Of a stretch of 64,000 nucleotides of DNA, positions 10,038 through 21,614 are shown piece by piece. This stretch comes from Collybia mongolica (taxonomy: Eukaryota; Basidiomycota; Agaricomycetes; Agaricales; Clitocybaceae). The position numbers were made by a program, and so were the translations under genes. Each line of letters begins with the position of its first letter. Within the stretch, counting starts at the first letter, position 1. The stretch is taken from the NCBI GenBank assembly GCA_013420905.1, contig JAAXNY010000008.1, positions 1,612,001 through 1,676,000 on the forward strand. Direction: 5' to 3'. The notes under the pieces were generated by a model. That model was not told the DNA's origin. It saw nothing but the letters and a program-made list of their open reading frames with translations, and did not search any database.

Positions 10038-11779
10038 CTACTCGGGAGGAGAAAACGCGTATGATGGATCTTGAATATAATTTGTTCGAGTCTCGATCTC
10101 TGGTTCTTCCGTTGAACCCTCGTCGGAGACGTTAACACGACTCATGATGTTTGGCCCTAGATCCTGCTCTCGTCGAGAAAACCACATCCAACTCGGTCGT
10201 CCGAAAATTATCCTAGGTCCTAGGCCACGCCCAGTATGTGGCCGTGTCTCTAAAGCGAGTGACCGGAGGGTGGGTAGTCGAAGGGCCAGGGTATCTGCCC
10301 ACACTTGAGCCGACTGGTTGACAGATCCTACGTTGCGAGGTCCACTGACTATAGTATACTCATAGGGATCTTCTTGCAGTTCTATAGCTAACATCAAGGT
10401 CTGTAAGTGTTGTAAACGTGCCAGGCCCAAAACACAAGATTCCTATAAAATGAATTAGGCAAGGTTCGGTATAAGTTTTTCTGCGAAACATACCAGATTG
10501 GATGTAGGTTCTGTTGCTCGATCAACATAACGCAGTCCCTGGAGTTCTAGAACCTTGAGACTGGGAAATAACAAAGATAGGCAGTGAATGATGTCTGGGG
10601 TCGCACACCACCCCATCTTGATATGCAGTTCCTCGATATTGCTAATCCCAGATGATCCATGACACTCGTACATCATCGATAAAAAGGCCTTCATCACGGT
10701 GGGCCGATGATACGCAAGAGAATCTTTACTCGACAGCATGTTCTCCCAATCCGGGACAAAATCAAGAGATAAACATTTAAGTGACAGCGGAAGCCGCCGA
10801 AAGATATGGTCACCAAGAGAAGGATTTGATATCTTTAGCATCTCTAGTTGAGATGGGAATAAAAAGGCTTCGCCTAGTACGGGTGATGCATCTTGGGGCA
10901 TAAGCGTGTATCTGTGGGCATTCGCTCCTCTAATACGGAGCCTACAGAGAATCTCTAGCCGACGTAATCGTGGCATTGAGCGCAATATTTTCCAAGCAGG
11001 AAATTGTTCTGCATCAAGCGGCGGATAGCCGCGCAGTATTAAAGTCTTCAATATGGGAAAAGTAGCGACACCTGACCCAAATGCTTCCATTGGACAAAAT
11101 TCTCCAGGGAGCTCAAGGTGACCGAGGGAACTCTGACATGCGAATATCAGATTAGCGACACATTGGATTGACACCTTGCGTTTCGATTCTGTTGCTGAAA
11201 GTAAAGTTGAGCGGTCTGGCTGATTAACCACGATGCGATGCAGTCCAGAGTACTGAGAAAACGAAGACAATGCTTCATGGGAAAAGAATACAGTAGTCAG
11301 TTCGAGCGTCGTCAGAGAAGCTGAGACTGCAGCCAAGGAGGACACGAATGGGACGTTTGGTAAGAACGTTTGGGCAGAGTAATTGAATGATATTATGTTC
11401 GGCAATTGCGGTAAAATTTTTGCAAGTGTATTGCAGACTTTCATGTGTCGCGAGAGCCACTGAACTTGTAAGAATGAGAGTCTCCTATGAGTTGTCACGT
11501 TGTGGTTAACCCAAAGACATACAACATAACACGGTCGTTAACGTACCTGATATACGGCCACAATGAGACTGGGTAGAACTCAATCCGATTGCGTAACGGC
11601 CATTGCACGTCATGAAAAATTGAAGAACATGCAAGTCGTCGCGATCGTCGCGAGAGGCTAGAGAATACCAATGTGTCTGCAAGGCCGCCTGCCTCTGCCT
11701 TCAGGGTGTCAATGATGAGGGAGAGAACGTCATCATCAAGATGGAGGAGACTGAGCTGAGTGTTCGAGACGTTGGGCAT
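10038..11779 (-). CDS. F-box/LRR-type protein
   Basis: The likely role is substrate selection in an SCF ubiquitin ligase, though the substrate is unknown; such families are expanded in Agaricomycetes. Exons on the minus strand: 11779-11547, 11484-10494, 10442-10038; 542 residues. The N-terminus has an F-box-like LLHLDDDVLSLIIDTLKAEA..LVFSSLSRRSRRLACSSIFHD, then many loosely periodic leucine-rich segments (SLGHLELPGEF, LKTLILRGYPP, RLRRLEILCRL, LKCLSLDFVPDW, LKVLELQGLRY). The first in-frame Met that makes sense is MPNVSNTQLS; an upstream frame is open but lacks ATG. The gene ends about 165 bp from the convergent AA9 gene. Confidence 0.75.
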
Positions 11780-12183
11780 ACCCCACGAGTTTTCGTACCT
11801 GGAACCGAGTGTCGTGCTGAAGGCTATCTGTGGCAACTGTACAGCCCCCAGACATGATTGGCGCCGGAGGGGGATAATTTAAACTGAATAATCCTTCCGA
11901 CGAGCCAGATGATATAAAAAAAAGGAAAGCAAACCAAAGTGGGTTGGTGCCTTCAAAGAAAGAAAAGAACTACCCAATTGCAATAATACCTGAGTACTGT
12001 GTACTATATAGGCGAATCAATCAGACTCGAGGGCGTTGCAGGCTTGCAGCTCTTGGTATATGTAATTTGTAAACAAACCACAACCAACACCCTTATTATG
12101 ATCCACCATCAAGCTCCGAGTCAGGCGGGCGCTGCCACAACAACTTACTTATCCGTCGACGGCGGTTGCAAAGCAGTGCAACC

Positions 12184-12868
12184 ATGTTGTCTTTTCCTGC
12201 TCCAAGGTGGCGAACGACTCTGAATACTGTGGCGAAGTCGAACGAGAAACGGCCGCCAGGGTCAAGGTTCGGCCGGGTCGCCAGCCTCGTCACACCACGA
12301 GTCTATCTTTCTGATTATTTTACCGCACGCGACGCCGATGAACTCATTCGATTGGGCATTACCCATGTTATATCTGTACTAGAATATGACACGAACATTC
12401 CAGAATGCATTCCTAAGGAGCAGAAGTTGCACCTACGACTTGCAGATAACATGGATGTTGATATTTTGGAGCACCTTGATGGCACTACCGATTTTATCAC
12501 ATCTGCACTTGCAGAGAACGAGACGAACAAAGTGCTTGTACGTTTTGGGGATTCTGTAAAATTGTTGTTTGATTGATCGTCTAATACAACAGGTTCATTG
12601 TTTTCAAGGCATCAGCCGCAGCGCGACTGTCGTTTGTGCATATCTGATCGCTTCGTCAGGCATGACTGCCATGGAGGCTGTTGCGTACACGCAAGCCAAG
12701 CGCGGCATTGTACGCCCAAATGTAGGATTCCGGAAACAGCTTGAAACATATTCTCATCGGTTTGTTGGCAAACGGTTCCAGCGGCGGGAGGGCAAGGTGG
12801 CCAAGATCAGCGGAGACATTGCTGGACGGATACGACGTCTACAAGTTGGACCACATCTGTCACCTTGA
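12184..12868 (+). CDS. Dual-specificity protein phosphatase
   Basis: Exons 12184-12537 and 12593-12868 give 209 residues. The second exon opens with VHCFQGISRSATVVCAYL, the HCx5R active-site signature with catalytic Cys and Arg, preceded by the typical TPRVYLSDYFTARD and the general-acid loop around LRLADNMDVDILEHLD. A C-terminal basic tail follows (GKRFQRREGKVAK). The fold matches small DUSPs of the DUSP12/Yvh1-like group, but no zinc-binding C-terminus is present. The substrate is unknown. The intron splits just before the active-site loop. Confidence 0.88.
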
Positions 12869-13000
12869 TAGTTTTTTTTTTGGGATGATGTTCGCGTTGC
12901 TGGTATACGTATACAGTATGAGTGGTAATAATTAGCCCCCTATGATGGATGCTCGACTTCGCTACAACTCTTGTTTTTGAAGGACTAAAGCAACATGTTT

Positions 13001-13780
13001 TCATAAATCTGGATTCAAGTCCAGATCCAAGTCGAAAAATTGGGGATGGGGTGCACGTATGTCTTGACGATATGGGTTTGTGCCATGCGCTATGTGTTGG
13101 TTTGCTTCGTTCGGCTTGGGTGAAACAGTTGGAGCTTGGTCAAGTTAGATTTGCCAATGATACCAGACAAGAAATACAGCTCACGTCGTCCCACTGAATG
13201 CGTCTCCCCCAGCAGGCCCAGAGGAGCCTCTGCATTAAGATGACCACGGCGCATCTTTTCTTCGTTCGGAAACGGAGGGAAGAATAATGGCGGGGGAGGC
13301 TGCCCAGGTAAGCTCAGGTCTGGCATATTAGGTGGTGCTGATGTGAAAGCACTAATACTCTGCGCGTACGCGAGCAGGTCAGGGTACGGAATGGATGCTA
13401 TCAGTTGACGTTAACTTGAGAGGGGCAAGTTAAGTAAAACTCGACTCGCCTTTCTTCGCTTCTTCGATTGCTTTTATCCTTTGTTCGCCCTCCTCGATCA
13501 TTTCCTCCAATTCACTCTTGCCGTGTTCAAGCTCTGATGCGATCTCTCGCCATCGTGCTTCAAGTTCTATTATTTGGTCCTCCAAAGCATCTATTTGTCG
13601 CTGCTTGATTTGGTGATTATGTGCTAGATTGATAGCAGATGAAAGTGCTTTGTCGCAAGCTAGGAAGGCAGAGAGAGGGGGTGGAGGTGGCGGTTTTGAG
13701 TGAACAGGGGAAAGGGAGAGAAAAAGCGTATGCGAAAGGGATTGGAGCTCATTCAAGGGAGTGATTAGAATAGAGGACAT
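13001..13780 (-). CDS. MED4: Mediator complex subunit 4
   Basis: MED4 is part of the Mediator middle module that bridges activators and RNA polymerase II. Exons on the minus strand: 13780-13450, 13397-13185, 13089-13001; 210 residues. The start MSSILITPLNELQSL is typical; another in-frame ATG lies 24 codons upstream at 13852. A coiled coil (IDALEDQIIELEARWREIAS, ELEEMIEEGEQRIKAIEEAKK) is followed by the diagnostic SIPYPDLLAYAQSISAFTS and an acidic end FFDLDLDLNPDL. Intron 1 has a GC donor (GCGAGT at 13449). The gene stands head to head with the CLC channel gene. Confidence 0.9.
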
Positions 13781-13850
13781 AGAGAGTCTATTATGAGCAT
13801 TGGATGGACTAGCGACGACATTTGCGTTGTTTATAGGCTCAAGTTGCGAC

Positions 13851-16800
13851 ATGAACTTTCCAAGGATTCGGAGGCGTTATTTGGAACGGGCTTTGACGCC
13901 AAATATAGGCAACCTCCGTACCCAGACGTTGGTGCAATCAAGTTTCGCGGCCTCGAAATTGTTGGCGTGCAATCCAATGCCCTCTGATGACCACATTCTC
14001 CTCACTTTACCTTCCGAACGTGAAGAACACATCTACGAGCTAACCGAGGATGGTCAGCTGCATAACTCACAACCAAAGCGCACGTGGAGATACAAGGACG
14101 GAAGTACCATTGACTGGCAGCACGAAGAGGCGGCAGAACGAGAGAGAACTCAGCAACTCCGGTCTCAGGCTGGTGCTCGCGGACTAGTCCTTCCGTTGAT
14201 AGAAGCATCGAAACTATGGTTTGTCGTTATTCTGACGGGCATAGGGATTGGTATTACCGGAGCCTGGTTAGATGTACTAGTGAAATGGTGCGCACTTGGA
14301 CTTGAATATACCATACAAATTCATCCCAAATTCTTCAAATTAGGCTTGGAGACTTGAGGGAAGGAAGATGCTCCTACGGCTTTTTTTACAACCAGGTAGC
14401 TTGCTGTAGTGGATTAGACCGTGCGCCCATCATCATATCAAGCCTATCGCCAACGACTCACACACTTCTCTAGCGGGAGAAATATGTCGCGAGTGGTGGA
14501 CATGGAGCGAGACGTTCAATGTGCAATCCATCTTCGCTCAGTCACTGCTTCAATGTTTCATCTATGTTGTACTGGCAGTGAGTAATGCGATGACATGTCT
14601 AGTAGCTATCACTGAGTACTTCATACTAGATTGCTTTTGCGGGGAGCGCTGCAGTTCTTGTTGAGACGTATGCACCGTAGTAAGACTTCACTTCATTGGC
14701 GAAATATGTGTATTTGACCAAGTTGCCAGTGCGTTCCATACCGGAAGTGAGTTGTCACTAGGCTGTGTTCACCATAAATCTGAACAGTACTGCATGCAGT
14801 TCCTGAAATAAAAGCTGTATGTGTTCCCACTACACCTTCGAAGCTATTCTAACCGTGCGTTAGATCCTTGGGGGCTATGTTTTCGATGCGTTTCTTACTC
14901 CATGGACCTTACTCATAAAGGCAGTGGGCCTGGCGCTTGCTGTGGCCTCAGGCCTATCGTTGGGGAAAGAAGTAGTCATTTTCTCTATCTGAATCGGGTT
15001 TTTAGCTAAATACAAAAGATAGGGACCTCTTGTTCATGTCGCCTGCTGCATGGCATATATGTTATCCCGGTTTTTTGTACAATTTAGATACAATGAAGGT
15101 AATGTCTACCCAAAGCGATGTACTAGGGAAATACTCAATAAATCATAGCCCAGAAACGAAAACTATTGGCCGCAGCCGCCGCGGCCGGTGTCTCTGTGGC
15201 TTTTGGTAGTCCACTAGGGGGGGTTCTTTTTGGACTCGAAGGTAGAACAACACCTGTGGTACACTCACACTCTAAGACATGCCCTCTCAGAATTAGATAC
15301 CTTTGCCAACGAGACTGACGTTATGTGGCGGGGTTTTGTGGCTTCAGCAATCGCAGCTGTCTCTTTGCAGTGGGTAAATCCTTTTGGTACAGCAAAGTTG
15401 GTTCTTTTTCAGGTATTCATATCTAACCTCCTCGTGAAAAATGACTCATTGTGGGCAGGTCACAAATGCGAGTGATACTTGGCGGGCTTTTGAATTAGTA
15501 GGGCCATGGATTATTCCAAGATATGCACTCTCAACCTATATTAGATTCCATGGTTGGCACTTGGTGTTATCGGCGTATGTGACGTTTCGCTCCAGGAGAC
15601 ACCGTTCTGACGAGATGCTAGGGTGTCGTCGGCTCGTGTCTGATCAAACTCAACGTAGAGGTTGCGATTTATCGTCGGAATAGTTATCTCGCATCTTGGC
15701 CGGTCTTGGAAGTCATTTGTGTCAGTGCAATAACTGCTGGTATAAGTTATCTTGTGTGTACTTTAAAAAATCTTTTAATGGTCGACTCATCTTATGTGTA
15801 AATCTCTAGATTGTCTTCTCTCGGTGAAACCAATTCGCCTTGTTATAACCCCCTCCTTATGCATTGCACAGGGTACAAGCATCAGAATTGGTCGCAAATT
15901 TATTCCAAGAATGCGACCCCACCAAGGGTGACTATCATGGTCTCTGCAAGTGAGTCTCACATGCGCGTCACAGTTGCGCATTCTGAAGAATCAAATTAGC
16001 CCGACAGCAATGTGGGAGAATGTGTTTTTGCTAGTTTTAACAGCAACGGTCAAGGTCGGGTTGACTGCTTGGACTTTTGGAATGATGGTGGGTTTCGCAG
16101 CACCGGTCATTCCTTGAGCCTCACCCTGAACAGGTGCCTGCTGGAATATTCTTACCTACAATTGCTATCGGCGCATGTTTGGGTCGGGCAGTAGGACTTC
16201 TGACGTAAGATCTCATTCAATCATAACTTCTAGACTGTTATGAATATCGCAGAATAGCCAGGGTCTATATCGGGCATACCCAACAGCTTGGATATTTTTA
16301 TCCTGTCCTCCGGACCCCTCAGAGCGTTGTATCTCGCCCGGATTCTATGCGGTGTTAGGTGCTTCTGCTATGCTGGGTGGTGTTACTCGAATGACCAGTG
16401 AGATAACTAGCTATTTTTAACTCGCGGCCTTTACATATTCATTTATAGTCTCACTGGTTGTCATACTTTTTGAGGTGCGTGCGTATCATGTGCTGATTCC
16501 GTGAAATGAACACAGCAATAGTTGACAGGGGCTTTATCTCATGTGCTCCCCATAATGATATGCGTAATGACCTCGAAATGGGTTGGGGATGCTCTCGGAA
16601 AGGATGGGATTTACTCCGTTTGGATTGCATTACGACAGTATCCCTGGCTTCCTCCTGTCACTTACTATGACAAGGGAGAAACGGGCGCTCATATCATGAA
16701 GCCTTTGGCCAAACTAGTTGTCATCGAAGACGAGGAGTCGTCGATTGCTGACCTCGGTAACTACACTTTAACGCCCTCGAGTGCAGCCAACATTAATGAA

Positions 16801-17317
16801 CCGGACAGAGATGTTACTGGAAAACCATGATTACAATGGATTCCCTGTGGTCAGAAAAGGGGAACTTCTGGGTTTCATCACGGGGGACAAACTCAAGCAA
16901 GCGATTGGTAGATCCTGAAGCCTTTATCCAAAGAAAGTTTTCTTATTCATCGTTAGGATTTCTTCCTGCCGGAGATACGTTCGAGCGGACATGTAAGTGT
17001 TCCTTCTCATCTCGCCACTCCCAGCTCCCAGAACCTTCTCGAATGGACCTATCGGGATATTTGGAAGAGGCCGTCCTACAACTCCGGAAAGAGGTACCGC
17101 AAGAGCTCGTTGTAAGCATGTTCCAAAAATTGGTGCGCCTCCAAGTGGCCATTCCAACTTTCTTACAGCTGACCGCCGAGAGCAGAACCTCCGTCGGATT
17201 TTTTTTACAAACGGTGGACAACTAACTGGCATGACAACCAAAACGGATATAGTTGGCCTCCTCACAAGTCATTTCCCTCATGCCGGTGCCTTGTCACAGA
17301 AAAAACATTACCCTTGA
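13851..17317 (+). CDS. CLC family chloride channel or Cl-/H+ exchanger with CBS domains
   Basis: The gene has 23 exons (first 13851 or 13977 to 14287, last 17186-17317) and codes for 743 residues from 13977, or 785 from 13851. Selectivity motifs are present: HTGIPEIK, LSLGKEGPLVH with the gating/proton Glu, and [10 protein letters not shown]. After about ten membrane segments come two CBS-type regions ([29 protein letters not shown] and [25 protein letters not shown]). Exons are very small in places: 14730-14746 and 14800-14816 (17 nt each) and 15810-15823 (14 nt). The N-terminal extension [14 protein letters not shown] looks family-like, so 13851 is possible; that ATG overlaps the alternative MED4 ATG on the other strand. 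The protein probably serves an endomembrane, as with yeast Gef1. Confidence 0.9.
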
Positions 17318-17612
17318 GGGTCCGGTGCATAAATAGACCGTAAGAAATTTTCAGAATGCATTGTCCTATTTTGTGGAGCATAATTTTATTAACATCTAGT
17401 CATTACCTATTGTTTTCGCCTGAAACTTCGTAGATGTGTGCATACGCACCTGCAAGATACAAAATAGTGATTGCATAGAGGATATCAAGATTTGAGTGAT
17501 TTGCGGTTATAAACAAGATATACATGAATATTTCTATTAATAGCGTCCATTTCCCCATCCCAGGATTATCGTTATTGCCGCCCGTGCTTTGTAGATACGC
17601 CAGTTGTAATCA
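17318..17612. other. Convergent intergenic interval
   Basis: This stretch separates the stop codons of the CLC and DUF2408 genes. Both terminators should lie here. AT-rich segments (ATTTTATTAACATC near 17380) are present, but no gene or repeat. Confidence 0.5.
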
Positions 17613-19508
17613 TCAACGATTGTCTTCATCCTTGATTATCTCCTCCCCTTCATTGTAGCTCTCTAATTCTCCTTCCTCGTCACCATCTTCTTCCTCCATC
17701 GATTCTTTCAGCTAAAGAAATAGTGTATGGTAGGAATTGCTAAAGGATTGTGAGCTAAGGACTCACCATCTCCACCAATTCATGACATTCATTGAGGTGA
17801 GCCATTAATATACCTTGCCCCTCCGGAATCGTCCCATCAACGCCTACAAACCTCCCATCTTGTCGCATGGAATCAATTTGGAAAAGGGCAAGTTGATACT
17901 AAGAATTCGAACGTGTTAGAGTGAATGCTTGATAAGCACTTGGAGCTTCTCCCGACGAAAATGAGACGTGGCGCACAGGATAAAGATCGCGAGCATTGAA
18001 GGGACCTCCGTATTTAAGTACTTCATTCAAGCACTTTTTGACCGTTGATAGCTTGTTGGCCTATGAAGTAAGTTGAACCAATCATTTACTCCCCTGTCTA
18101 GCAACAAAACCCACTATCGGCATGAGTTCCTCAGAGACTGGCTCACTTGATGACAAGAGTCGGTATATGAGGCCATAGCATCGCCTTAGAAGATACAGGA
18201 GCACCTAGAAAATAATTGTTACGAAGATTAACTGGTGATAAAGTGGAACCTGCATATTGCCCCGGCGGTCGATTGCCTTCCGCGTCAACAAATTTGCCAT
18301 CGATGCGCATCTTGTCGATTTCCTGCAAGCTCAGGGAATAATTCCACAGATCGGTCTCCCGAAGACTCCACCGATGAGTCAAAACAAGGCTTTCCAGTTC
18401 AGCGCGTATATCGCTGAGGCGATCGTAGATTGGTTTGAGTGATGATGCCACGTGCCTTGATTCTTCATTTGCTTTAATTTCTTGTGAAACTTCGAAACAC
18501 TCTTCTAATAATGAAGAACAGAGCGCCTGTGATGAAGGAACGATCCCACCCGGACCAAGGAAATTACCATCCACGCGTGTCCTGATGGCGAACAGCACAG
18601 TCAGCTTGGAAATCGCGGTGCAGACATAGGAACAGATCACTCAACGAATCGATCTTCCGGAGCTCTTCCTGTAGTGGTTTGAGTTCAGCCTTGTGGGAGC
18701 CTTCCTTAGCGGCCAGTGCGACGAGTTGACGGCGGATAGTAACAAGTTTCTGATGCACCGGAATGAGTTCGACGGACAGGACTGCAAGAGAGTCTTGGAG
18801 AGTTTGCAAGATCGCATCACACTCGTTGAGTTGACGCTCGAGAAGCTTGATCAGTGGCTTCGGGTGTTTCCCCCGCTCACCATCATGCTGAACGATGTGT
18901 CGGAGCTCGCCTAGTCGGCGGTGGAAAGGCGCGAGATCAGATTCGTTGTACACCGCCGACTCGTTCATATGGTTGAGGATTTGCTGTGAGATGCTGGTGA
19001 GCATGAACTCCGGGAGTTCCGCAGCATATCTGTGGGCACTGACCTTCATGGATGCGATCTGGCAATATGTCGCCAGCGTGTCCTTTGTTTTACCGATGGT
19101 AAGGTAGAAAAGGGAGAGCAAGCTAAAAACATCTGCAAGTGTCATGTCAAGTCTGTTGTTGTAGGTGGTGTTGTCATCGCGAACGTCGTTTAATTTTGTT
19201 ACTATTGATATGTTAAGAAGTGAACGTGGTCGCTCAATGTAACTGACTTTGTTTAACCACTGCTTGGTAGAGAGAATTGACATCGGTGGCTTTGACATAT
19301 TCGACACGGTTCTTCTTAAGTGCAGTGAGTCTATTCCGTATACTGTTAATCAGGATATCAGTTTCATTGTATGTTATGGGCTGGTGAATGTTGACCTACT
19401 TGATGACTGCTTCAAGAATAGGAAGTTCTGAGATGACATCAGTATAGTATTGAATGATTCATGAAAGATCTCTTTCGGTAAACCTTCTTGAGGCACAGGT
19501 GCGGCCAT
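17613..19508 (-). CDS. DUF2408 family protein, frame broken once near the N-terminus
   Basis: This is a conserved fungal protein of unknown function. Exons on the minus strand: 19508-19400, 19342-19248, 19201-19044, 18983-18646, 18581-18254, 18204-18115, 18060-17977, 17898-17767, 17711-17613; about 477 residues. Recognisable blocks are QYYTDVISELPILEAVI, LNHMNESAVYNESDLAPFH, IYDRLSDIRAELESLVL, YSLSLQEIDKMRIDGKFV and YQLALFQIDSMRQDGRFVG. The C-terminus is acidic. Exon 1 is one base short: after GLPKEIFHE the frame is lost within GAATCATTC near 19455, where GAAATC would restore it. The intron after GQY uses a GC donor. The rest is intact, so the gap may be an assembly error. Confidence 0.82.
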
Positions 19509-19782
19509 GAACCAGGAGATTTATACGAGCTGGTCAAGGAAGAGTTCCGAGTAAAGTCAAGTAAGGAGAAGCTTGACGTGCCAGTGAAGAGATCCGTTTA
19601 CAAGCACTACCTATTCGCGAGTGATTCCAAAAGTGGCTTACAATCCTAGTATTCCCACGGTCATCATATCCCAACTCTTTTTGTCTCTCTGGAGTCAAGT
19701 CACACCCAATTCATCATGTCGTACTTTGGAAAGCTTTGCCCTCAGAGTACAGGATCATCCACCCAGTTACTCCTCACACCTC

Positions 19783-20315
19783 ATGGAATCTATTCGTAAC
19801 GTGAGTCCTCTTGATTCCTTGATGGCATCTGATATCGCTCACCAAATTACTAGGCCCTGAACATGCTACGCCTCCGGGTGGAGAAGGGATCAGCACGCAG
19901 GAAAGACGCCGAAGCTCGAACCGAGATTTTGGAATCAAAGCTGGAACACAAAGATGCAGAGATTATATCTCTTCAAGACCGACTCAGTTTGTCGAGAAGG
20001 TTGATCGCATTAGCTGATGAATGGGATAAGACACGACGTAAACTACAAGAAACAGAAGAGAGGTACTTTTGCACACTAATAACCTGTGTGATGAGCGAAT
20101 ATCATGTCCTTCAGAATTGAGTGCGCCGGCGAAAGAGTGGAAAGGCTGGGTAGTTGTCTAGAACGCGTCGAAATCGAGAGAGACGCGTTCGAGGCGCAAT
20201 ACACGGTGTGCAATATCTTCTTCGGGGGCTTAACTTATAGTCTGATTTCCTGTGCTAGGATATCCGCACCAAGCAGCGTGAGCTTGAGGCGGAAATGGCC
20301 GAGTTTCTGGCATGA
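19783..20315 (+). CDS. Tropomyosin-like protein, shortened tandem paralogue
   Basis: Exons: 19783-19800, 19854-20062, 20115-20205, 20259-20315; 124 residues, almost wholly coiled coil. The layout of four exons with a tiny first exon (MESIRN) copies the tropomyosin gene immediately downstream, and aligned blocks are clear: LRLRVEKGSARRKDAEARTE against LRVEADNAVTRAEEAEAKNK, KDAEIISLQDRLSLS against KDQEITSLQHRLGVL, and the ends RELEAEMAEFL against AELADLEASMQDL. About 38 residues are missing from the middle, equal to several heptads. It may have altered actin binding or be on its way to loss; splice sites and frame are intact. Confidence 0.8.
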
Positions 20316-20638
20316 AGTCCTCCATTGAACCAAGAATTTCCAAAGACTTCATTTTGTTTCTTAGTGTGGCGGTAGGACAGTATCAACTGTGCCGTGCACT
20401 TTAGTAGTCGATGGTTGGAGGTGCACTAGGCTTTCAGGTTACTTACATCCGTTTGTCGTGCCATGGCCTGTCAACATGTGATCAGAGTTGGTTTATACCT
20501 GATTACGTAATTAAGCAGGTGTCCCGCGTCCCGTGTGATAATCTAATCTCCGAACTCCGAACTCCGCGCCCCTTGCCCAGCTCGAGCTCCCCTTAACAAG
20601 AGACTTCATTCTTGCGACCTTCCTACAAATTAATCAAC
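20316..20638. other. Interval between tandem tropomyosin genes
   Basis: The interval must contain the terminator of the first and promoter of the second tropomyosin gene. A short tandem CCGAACT repeat lies near 20550 and a pyrimidine-rich stretch just before the start codon. No other gene is visible. Confidence 0.5.
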
Positions 20639-21306
20639 ATGACGGACAGAATTAGAGAGGTCTCATTTCTCCATATTAAACAGCGTGGAGGCTATGTTAA
20701 TTTTTTTATCCCACGTCTAGAAAATGACCTCGCTGCGTGTCGAGGCAGACAATGCCGTAACCCGGGCTGAAGAGGCTGAGGCGAAGAACAAGAAATACGA
20801 ACAGATGCTCCTTGAGAAAGATCAAGAAATAACATCTCTCCAGCACAGGCTCGGCGTTCTCGACGCAGAACTCGAGAAGGCTGAAGCAAAGGTGGCAGAC
20901 TCTAAACAAGCTCAGATGGAGGGCGAACATTCCAAAATGACAAGCGAGGGCTTAACGAGGAAGATCCAACTTTTGGAAGAGGAGCTAGATGCTGCAGAGA
21001 AAAATGTCAAGGAGACTGTTGAGAAGTGCGTTTTATAACACTGAGCGTTTACTGATCGATCCGTCTCATCGTTGTCCTCAGGCTGCGGCAAGTTGATGTT
21101 AAGGCCGAACACTTTGAACGACAAGTACAGCGTGTCGAACAAGAACGCGATGCATGGGAGAAGAAATTTGAGGTACGTCGGTATACCCTCCGTTGACTCT
21201 TAGTACTCACTCTGTTCCATTTCTCATCCCACAGGATGCTCAAGAGAGATACCGACAATCTCAAGCAGAACTGGCCGATTTGGAAGCGAGCATGCAGGAT
21301 CTGTGA
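20639..21306 (+). CDS. Tropomyosin
   Basis: Tropomyosin binds along actin filaments and directs formin and myosin V activity in hyphae. Exons: 20639-20659, 20721-21025, 21082-21172, 21235-21306; 162 residues, the normal size for short fungal tropomyosins (about 161). Heptads run the full length: EKMTSLRVEADNAVTRAEEA, NKKYEQMLLEKDQEITSLQH, VQRVEQERDAWEKKFE and ELADLEASMQDL at the C-terminus. The first exon codes only MTDRIRE, as in the upstream paralogue. This is presumably the functional main copy. Confidence 0.93.
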
Positions 21307-21614
21307 TCGTTTTAATGGCTTCCAACCTCAATATCCTCAATATCCTCCATTCTGTCCCTCCTCATACAACCTTGGATCTCGCTTCTTGTTTTGCCTTGAA
21401 TATGATCACATCTACGAAACCCCGTTCCACACGCAGTAAACAATGTCGGCGTAGGATAATTAAGACATTCTGTTCCACTCGTTAATCTCAATTCTGATCA
21501 CAATATGATGTTTCTATTCCTTGATACATCGGTGTGTCTCGACCGATATCTGAAGTATCACTCAACATATACCGACAATCACGATCCTTCATGTCCCAGC
21601 AAGGTGTGCGCCTG

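Noticed and set aside
13793..13987. Alternative frame over the start of the CLC gene that reads like protein ([20 protein letters not shown]).
   Set aside because: It stops at 13987 and joins no exon; the CLC frame continues for 23 exons with family motifs.
16997..17317. A second frame and a possible extra intron at 16994-17028 in the CLC gene.
   Set aside because: The unspliced frame is open and gives the conserved [20 protein letters not shown] block; splicing there would lose it.
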